Shown here piece by piece: positions 47,201 through 56,200 of a stretch of DNA of 64,000 bases. The DNA is from Bedellia somnulentella (Eukaryota; Arthropoda; Insecta; Lepidoptera; Bedelliidae), in assembly GCA_963576735.1 (NCBI GenBank), contig OY755181.1, positions 3,286,001 to 3,350,000 on the forward strand, in the 5' to 3' direction. The number at the start of each line of letters is the position of its first letter. The stretch's first letter is position 1. The translations under genes were made by a program, and so were the position numbers. Below the pieces are notes generated by a model that saw only the letters and a program-made list of their open reading frames with translations, made no database searches and was not told the origin of the DNA.

Positions 47201-50200
47201 ATTAGTACCTCTGCCATGCCAACCTATATACAACATTCAACACACCTTCCAAATCCGAAGTAGAGTAAGTAAGATTTAACTTATACGTAACTTTGTGACG
47301 TTCAAAAAATAGAGAACCATTCTTTTTATTTTGAAATAAATATTTGTTATCTTTTTTATCTTATCTTTTTAACCCCTTCGGGGATATTCGGCATGAACGT
47401 TTGAGTCTTGAATATTAATCTATTGTCAGTCAATTTAACCGCAAACTTTAACAATAACATATACATATACTCACGCCATTAGTTCCCATTGGGGTAGGCA
47501 GAGACTATTGATCGCCACTTCGCACGATCCTGACAAACCTCTCTAGCTTCGTTTACATCCATCAATCTTTTCATACATGCTCTTTTATTCTTCATACTTC
47601 GGACGCCAGCCTTTTTGAGCACACTCTCAATTTGGTCCAAGTGTGTTCTCCGTGGTCGACCTCTACTAACATTACCATCCACACTAGCTCTATAGATCCC
47701 TTTTACCAATTTTCTATCATCCATCCTCTCTATGTGCCCAAACCATCTCAACATTCCTTTTTCTATCTTTCTTACAATATCATCTTTCACACCACACTTT
47801 TCACGAATAACACTATTTCTCACTCGGTCACATAATCTAACATTACAAATTTTTCTGAGGGACCTCATCTCTACTGCATTCACTCTGCTCTCATGCTTCT
47901 TCTGCCACACCCAACATTCGCTTCCATACATAAGCGTAGGAACAAGAACAGCATCATGCACAGCCATTCGGGCCTTTTCAGACACCGATTGACAGGTCAT
48001 TAGGCTATTCATTGTTCCATTTACCGCATTACCCTTTTTCACTCTTCTTTCAATATCTTCATCGCATTTTCCATCCCTTGTAAACAAACTTCCCAGATAT
48101 ACAAACTCCTTCACCTGTTCCACATCCTTATCATCAATCGCAATCACGCATTCTGTCACATCTTCCTGTCTCTCAAAAACCATCGTTTTGGTCTTATCCA
48201 CATTCACCCTCATTCCCTTTCTTACAAAAGACTCACATGCAATATTCATCATCTCTTGCAACTCTTCTGCCGACGATGCAAGTAGCACTTGATCGTCAGC
48301 ATACAAGAGGCACTTAATGATGAATCCACCCATTCTTAGTCCATAATCACTTTCACGCAACTCTGTCAAACAGTCATCCATGAACAAATTGAAGAGCCAC
48401 GGAGAAGCTACACATCCCTGTCGGACACCCCTAGAGATTCCGAACCAGTCAGTGTTTTCCCCGTTTACTCTTACACATGCACTAGAATCCTCATAGAGTG
48501 ATACTAATGCACGTATAAGTTTACTCCGCAAACTGAACTTGGATAACACCTCCCATAAACACTTTCTTACCACCCTATCATACGCCTTCTCTAAATCAAT
48601 GAAGGAGCAATACACCTTTTGGTTCTTAGCTAAGAACTTTTCGGTGATGCTCCTTAGAGAGAAGATTTGATCCATACATCGTATTCCTTTCCTAAATCCC
48701 GCTTGCACATCCCATATTTTCTCATCAGTTTCATTTATCACTCTTTCAATCAGTACCTTAGCATACAATTTACCAACAATGCTGAGTAAGCTGATGCCAC
48801 GGTAGTTTTTAGCCTCTTGGTGTGACCCCTTTCCTTTATATAGAGGCACAATCACCGCCTTGCACCAGTCTCGTGGAACTTTGCCACTCGACCAGCATTT
48901 TTGGAAAAGGAAGTACAACCAAGAAGCCACCAACCCTTTACCAGCCCTCAGCATTTCGATAGTAATCCTATCATACCCTGCCGCCTTCCCTAATTTCATA
49001 CTTTTCATTGCTTTCATTATTTCTTCCATACTAATCTCGCTGTCACTAAATTCACCCATCTCCCCGTTCCAATCAACATTACTGTCGATTGGCGAAGAAA
49101 TGAATGCATCCTCTTTCTCAAACAGTCCCTCAAAATAATTCTTCCATACCCGTTTCATGCTACTTTCATCCGTCGCCAATTCACCCTGTTCATCTCTAAT
49201 TACACTCACTCTCGTGTTTTGGGAAACTCCCTTTTCTTTCCGGATATACTTCCAGAATAACTTTTGGTTATTCCAGAAATCATCAGAAAGTTTCCTCTCA
49301 CACCACTCTTGCAAATCCCGCTTTTTCTTTTCTATTTTCTTCTTTACCTCATTCTTAGCTCTCTTATATTCATCTTCACTTTTCTGCACTACATCGTCAG
49401 TTACACTCGCATCCATCCGTTTACTAGCTTTAATCGCTAGTAAATCTAACCAACCGTGATAGCCCAGTGGGTAGATCACTTGGTTATCGTGCAAGCGACT
49501 AGTGTTCGAATCCTGGGTCGGGCCTACACCAATTTGTCTTTTCTAAAGACATATGTGTGGTTAATTTATCATGGTTGTTAACGGTGAGGGAAAACATCGT
49601 GAGGAAACCCACATGGCTGAGTTGTACTTAGTCATGTGACAGTGTATTCGTACAAAACGGCGATAGGCCTGCCCCCTATCACGTGAGTACACTGTCCATG
49701 CAAAACGTGGGTACTCTGAACACCAGGTGACAAAGTCACGTGATGTTCAGAAGTATTAGTACCTCTGCCAACCCCTTCGGGGATATTCAGCGTGAACGTT
49801 TATGTTTATGTTTATGTAAATCTAACCACGCTTTCTTCTTATCTTCAACCGCCTCTTTGACAACTTTATCCCACCTACTTGTTGGTGGTCTATTTGACCT
49901 TTTACACACTCCACATACTTCCGTCGCACATTCAACCATCGTCGATTTGAGCACATCCCATACTTCTTCTATTTCCATTTCATCCTTCATCTCCACGCAA
50001 CTTAGTCTATCATCCAATTTGCTCAAGTATTCATCTCTGATATTTTCATCTTCTTGCAATTTTTCTACTTTTAATCTCGCAAAATCCGTTGTTGACACTT
50101 TAGGCCTGTGACGCCAACGCGTGCACAGATCCCTCAATCGTGATATAACGAAAAAGTGATCTGTGCCAACGTTCGTGCCCCGATAGACCCTGGTATCAAC

Positions 50201-53200
50201 AACTTTTGCTCTCAGCCTTTCATCAACTATCACAAAATCAATCATACTTCTCTCGCTTCTTCTCTGTCTTGTATACATATGGATATCAGATCAGAATGAG
50301 AGACTTGTAATGTTAGGAGATTTTAATGGCTGGGTTGGTGTGTCACGCAACGGTTGCGAAAGAGTTTTAGGAAAGTTTGGTGATCAAAGGGTGAATGAGA
50401 ATGGTGAGAAATTGATTGAGGTATGTTTGGAGAGGAATCTTTGTGTTTAAACAACGTGTTTGAAACATAAAGATTCCTCTCCAAACATACCTCAATCAAT
50501 TTCTCACCATTCTCATTCACCCTTTGATCTGAGCCATCCTTTCAGATATCAGAAGTCCCACTCCTTGGCTAGCTCGGTCACTGTCAGCGACTCCAGACCA
50601 GATTGCTGTAATGTTGCCAAGTTGTGAAACTTCCTTTCCCTTACGCTTCGTCTCATTTACACATAGAAAATCCAGTTTTCTTTCATTCATAATCATACAT
50701 ACTTCATCTAATTTTTCAAACATTCCTCCACATACATTCATCGTACTGAAGCGGGTCTCTTTAGCCCACTTTTCGCCCCGTGAGCAACCATGGCGTGATG
50801 AGTGGCGAGCTACATCGCCGCCTCCGTGTTTATTTGTAGATGAACACATTTTGGCCCCACGAAAAGCAAGGGAAACTAAATTAACAATCACATACATACA
50901 TACATACATATTCTCACGCCGTTAGTTCCCATTGGGGTAGGCAGAGACTATCGATCGCCACTTTGTACGATCCTGGCAAACCTCTCTGGCTTCGTTTACA
51001 TCCATCAATCTTTTCATACATGCTCTTTTATTCTTCATACTGCGGACACCTGCCTTTTTGAGCACATTTTCTATTTGATCCAAATGTGTCCTCCGAGGTC
51101 GTCCTCTACTAACATTACCTTCCACATTGGCTCTATATATCTCTTTCACCAATTTACTGTCATCCATCCTCTCTATGTGCCCAAACCATCTCAACATTCC
51201 TTTTTCTATCTTTCTTACAATATCATCTTTTACACCACACCTTTCACGAATCACATCATTCCTCACACGATCACATAACCTTACATTACACACTTTTCTG
51301 AGGGATCTCATTTCTACTGCATTCACTCTACTTTCATGCTTCTTCTGCCACACCCAACATTCACTGCCATACATAAGCGTAGGAACGAGGACAGCATCAT
51401 GCACAGCCATTCGGGCCTTTTCAGACACCGACTGACTAGACATTAGACTATCCAGTGCTCCATTTACCGCATTACCCTTTTTCACTCTTCTCTCGATATC
51501 TTCATCACACTTTCCATCCCTAGTAAACAAACTTCCCAAATATACAAACTCTTTCACTTGTTCCACTTTCTTACCATTAATCTCAATCACGCATTCGGTC
51601 ATATTCACCTCTCTCTCAAAAACCATAGTTTTTGTTTTATCCACATTCACCCTCATTCCCTTTTTTTCAAAAGACGCACATGCAATATTCATCATCTCTT
51701 GCAGCTCTTCCACCGATGATGCAAGTAGCACTTGATCGTCGGCATATAAGAGGCATTTAATGATGAATCCACCCATTCTCAATCCATAATCACTTTCACG
51801 CAACTCTGTTAAACAGTCATCCATGAACAAATTGAAGAGCCACGGGGAAGCTACACAACCCTGTCGGACACCCCGAGAGATCCCGAACCAGTCAGTATTT
51901 TCCCCGTTTACTCTCACACATGCACTGGAATCCTCATAGAGTGATACCAGTGCACGTATAAGTTGGCTCCCCAAGCCGAACTTGGATAACACCTCCCATA
52001 AACACTTTCTTACCACCCTATCATACGCCTTCTCTAAATCAATGAAGGAGCAATACACCTTTCGGTTCTTAGCTAAGAACTTTTCGGTGATGCTCCTTAA
52101 ATTAACAATAAATAAATGTATATATGCGTATGTCCAGTTAAATACTTAGTTGTGAGTATAATGAATTTTAGTGTGTCATATATGCATGACTAATTAAATT
52201 TAATAAACAATTTGGTACTCCTACTACAGGATATTTTTTTTTTAATGAAAATTTCGTAAAAAGAAGTCCAAAGTTTGTCTCATGTATTAACATATGGGCA
52301 GTTATGATTAGACAAAGTGTGGTCTTGTGTTCCCGTGAGTGACGTTTCACAAAGTGGCAATTACATATGTGTCATGACATGATAGATGAGAATTAGTCGA
52401 TTCCATTGTATGCATAAAAATAAATGTATTTGTTTACAATCCAGCAATAACATGTAATATTCCTCATTAATCATTACGTTTCAATCCAAATTTAGTTACC
52501 TTAGAGATCGCAATTTCTCCAACTTAGCAATATGCACGGCAATAAATATAGTTTGCGCGAGCAGTGGAATGTTTGACTTGAACAACTTGATACGGGTGGG
52601 CAGGTCCGTCTTCAGCATGATGGTCGCCAGGCTCTCTATCACTTCCAGTTTTAGCTCCTCTGACACGGGAGCCACTGAAATGCACAATATATATATTGTT
52701 TAAGTTATAAAGTCAAGTCTGTCTAAGCAAAACGTGGGTACCTTCTCTGGAAACTAGATGGCGCTTGCCATGTGAGTTCAGGAGTATTGGTACCTCTGCC
52801 AACCCCTTCGGGGATAAACGGCGTGAACGTTTATGTTTAAGTTTATGTTATAAAGTCATATAAATCATATAAATAAATATAAACGTTCACGCCGTTTTCT
52901 CCCCGAAGGGGTTGGCAGAGGTACCAATGCTTATAAACAACGTGACAGCGCCACATAGTGTCCAAAGTAGGCACCCACTTATTTATAAATAAATATATAC
53001 AGATACAGACATATTACACAGATCAAGTTATTCCCAAATTAAGTACCACTTTCTAACTTGTATGGGATACTAACTCAACGATGTATTTAATATTTTATAA
53101 TATACATATTAATAACATCCAAGACTAAGCAACAATCATTTATGATCATCACATAAATGTTGCTCTTAGCAGAATTCGAACCCGCAACCTCCGGACCTCG

Positions 53201-56200
53201 AAGCTAGTCACCTATCCACTCAGCCACGGAGTTAGTCCTGATAAGATAAATTATTCTCTTGTCTATCAATTTGAAAACTCTGAGAAGAAATTGATTCAGC
53301 GTGAAGTTTTTAAGGCCCTACCATCTGTGGCCATTAACTATAATTACGTCGGTGGGGATGTTTACATGCCCACAATGCACTTAGTAATTTACCTCGAAGA
53401 TCTGAAATGTTAGTCATATTTGGGTGCATCAACGACAAGCTGCCACTGTTTATAAGAGTTTATTATAAGTGGTCGCCATATCCAAACACCGCCGAATAAT
53501 TAATGTTATTAAATCATATCGCATTGCCGCGTTCCAACTGAGCCAATGCAAAATACAATCGATTAACGCCCGATTTATGAATTGAGTATTCAAGCTGAGA
53601 ACGACTTAAGTATCGTTTTGTCTCATTCAGTTGTTAAGATTTTAATGCGACAGAACGATACTTAAGTTGTTCTCAGCTGGAATACTCAATTCGGGCGTAA
53701 GATTCGTGCAATAGTTAAATGCAAGATTAAAACTAAGAATATACAGAATATATCAATAATCTTCAAAATCAATAATTTACGCCAGCATTTCATTATGCGC
53801 TGCTAATAATGCCTTGGGGCATGTGTGTGCCTACTTAGTATACAAGGACGACTCGACCCTGAAAATTGAGATAAATGTTCCACTCATACATTGCGTAACA
53901 ATTTGTTGTTTTTATATACAGCGTGACTATCTAAAGGTTATTAACACATTTCATTACACTTTTCTTTATAGAAAAAAATAATTATTTGCAAGCATTATTG
54001 CGAGTTTTCCCTCACTGTTAACAACATGTGATCAATTCAGTGCACGTATGACTTAAAGATAATTTTGTTTAGGCCTGAATTTGAACCTACTACGCATTTC
54101 TGCATGATAGGCGTTTGTTTCCCCACTGAGCTATGTGTGTAACTATACCCACAGTGGCTTATTATTCTGTTATAGTTAAATCGATCGTTTATGTTCAATC
54201 AACGCTTCGACGGATCGCCGCTTACTGGTGGCCTAGATGGGTTCGTAGACGGCTCAGGGCAGTAGTCTAGATGTTTTCATATGCACTTCGAATGTAACGA
54301 CCGCTATGAAAATCCTACCCGAATAATACTTCCTCTTACCATAGTATTAAAATAGTATTAGTACTTCTGTCGCACCAACAAGGCACGAATTTTGAGTTCA
54401 GTTTGTGGAGGAAAAGGTAAGATCTTCCGCCAGGCGGTGGTATGCCTGGGGACCGCGGTCCAACTGTATTAAGTTGGAACTTGAATATATAGTAAATGTT
54501 TTTTTGAAACTTCGATTGCGCGATGTACGATTTGTATGGCGAGTCTTGATGACGCGTGTGACGTATATTACTTGGTTTCGTGTTGCTGTGGAATGTGATT
54601 CTTCTTGCACTGTCAGCGTTTCTATGTAGTGTGCGTCATTGTGTACTGATAGCGCGTCGCTACATTATATAAATAAATATATATATCTAACTCACACGCA
54701 ACAATTTATTTCGCCATACTCAAATTACCTCATAAGGAATATTTATAAGACAGCACATTTTGTATCATATATAAATAATAGTAGTGTAAAGTGAAATGCA
54801 CTAACCCATTCCTGGCTGGTCTTTATCAAATATCAAGTTCAAGAGGCACGTGTGATACTTGATAAATACATCCGGGGAGTCGATTTGAACTCGTTCTAGT
54901 ACAGTCTTCATCATTTGCACCAGATTTCTCTTTATGTCAAACTTGTCACTGTAAAAAAATATCGAAAATGAATTATTTGTTAAACTCATATGCTGTGTAT
55001 TGTTGGATTAGAATAGCACTACCCCATTCCTTCCGGTGGGCGTACGTAAGAGGCGACTAACGGTAACGGATTTTTGGGCGATGCGGTTGGAGACCCATCA
55101 CCATCCAACCTTTATTTTACCATCCTTTCCCCACTCAACTTCCAAAAGTGACTGAGGAATTTCTAATTTCTAGTCGTTTGCACGATAACCGGTGTTCTAC
55201 CCATTGAGTTATCACGGTTGCTTAACATTTAACTACCAAATAAGTGGGGTTTCCCTTATCAAAACCCTTTATGACAGGGTGATATGAAGGGTACCCTTTA
55301 CTTTCAAACAGAAAAGGGTAAAAAAACTTATCAATGGGTTTTTCTGAAAGGGTTTTTTGTTTATTAGGTGTCTGTATATTTAGGGTCTGTTAGCAGGTTG
55401 AAATATTCAGCCCAATAAAACAATTTATAAAAGTGATGCTGATTAAATTATGTTTTTTAACAATATTTGCCGTGTAGTGTCGGTTTAGAATAGCACTACC
55501 CCATTTCTTCCGGTGGGTGTACGTAAGAGGCGACTAACGGTATGGGGCTATTAAGGGATTTTTGGGCGATGCGGTTGGAGACCTATCACCAACAACCTTT
55601 ATTTTTACTATCTTTTCCCCACTCAAATTTCCAAAAGTGGCTGAGGGATTTCTAATTCTTTAGCTCTGGCTACCCCTTCCTGGGATTTATAGCCGTGAGT
55701 ATATGTATGTATGTATGTATGTTTTAACAATATTTTCTTTAAATTAAATGAAACAAAGCTATGATGACCTTTATTTTATCAAAAAACTGGATTAGTGTTT
55801 GATCTTCAATGTAATTTCAAAGACATTAGTTTTTAATCGCCCGATTTCTGAATTGAGTATTCAAGCTGAGAACGACTTAAGTATCGTTTTGTCTCATTCA
55901 GTTGTCAAGATTTCAATGCGACAGAACGATACTTAAATTGTTCTCAACTGGAATACTCAATTCAGAAATCGGGTCAATGTCTTTTAATAAAATATCGTAA
56001 TAATATCATTTGAGATCAGGCTATTTTACTAAGTTTCTATCACATCAATGTTTGCCTACTTTTTAATTACAAAGTTTTAAAAAATTAGTGTGGGATATAA
56101 ATGCTGTTTTGTTTCAATAAAAGAAAACTAGCCAAGTGTCAGATGGCTCACTTACAAAAGGGTACAACACAAACATTTATACACTATAAGATATACTATA

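Larger units (their letters stand above)
47455..50876 (-). mobile_element. Near full-length RTE-like LINE, rearranged and nested
   Basis: On the - strand, an endonuclease N-terminus (about 50876-50525) precedes an inverted endonuclease segment (50290-50450, reading +). The endonuclease C-terminus and linker follow (50278-49829), then a SINE B (49453-49816), the complete reverse transcriptase region (49440-47479), and the 3' module CCCCAATGGGAACTAATGG / CGTGAGTATATG. Removing the SINE and one copy of its duplication brings the frame of the two flanking parts together. Confidence 0.85.

Noticed and set aside
49740..50111. Open frame on the + strand over the LINE complex
   Set aside because: Shadow of the - strand endonuclease frame and SINE tail. 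Similar serine/proline-rich shadows lie opposite every LINE copy.
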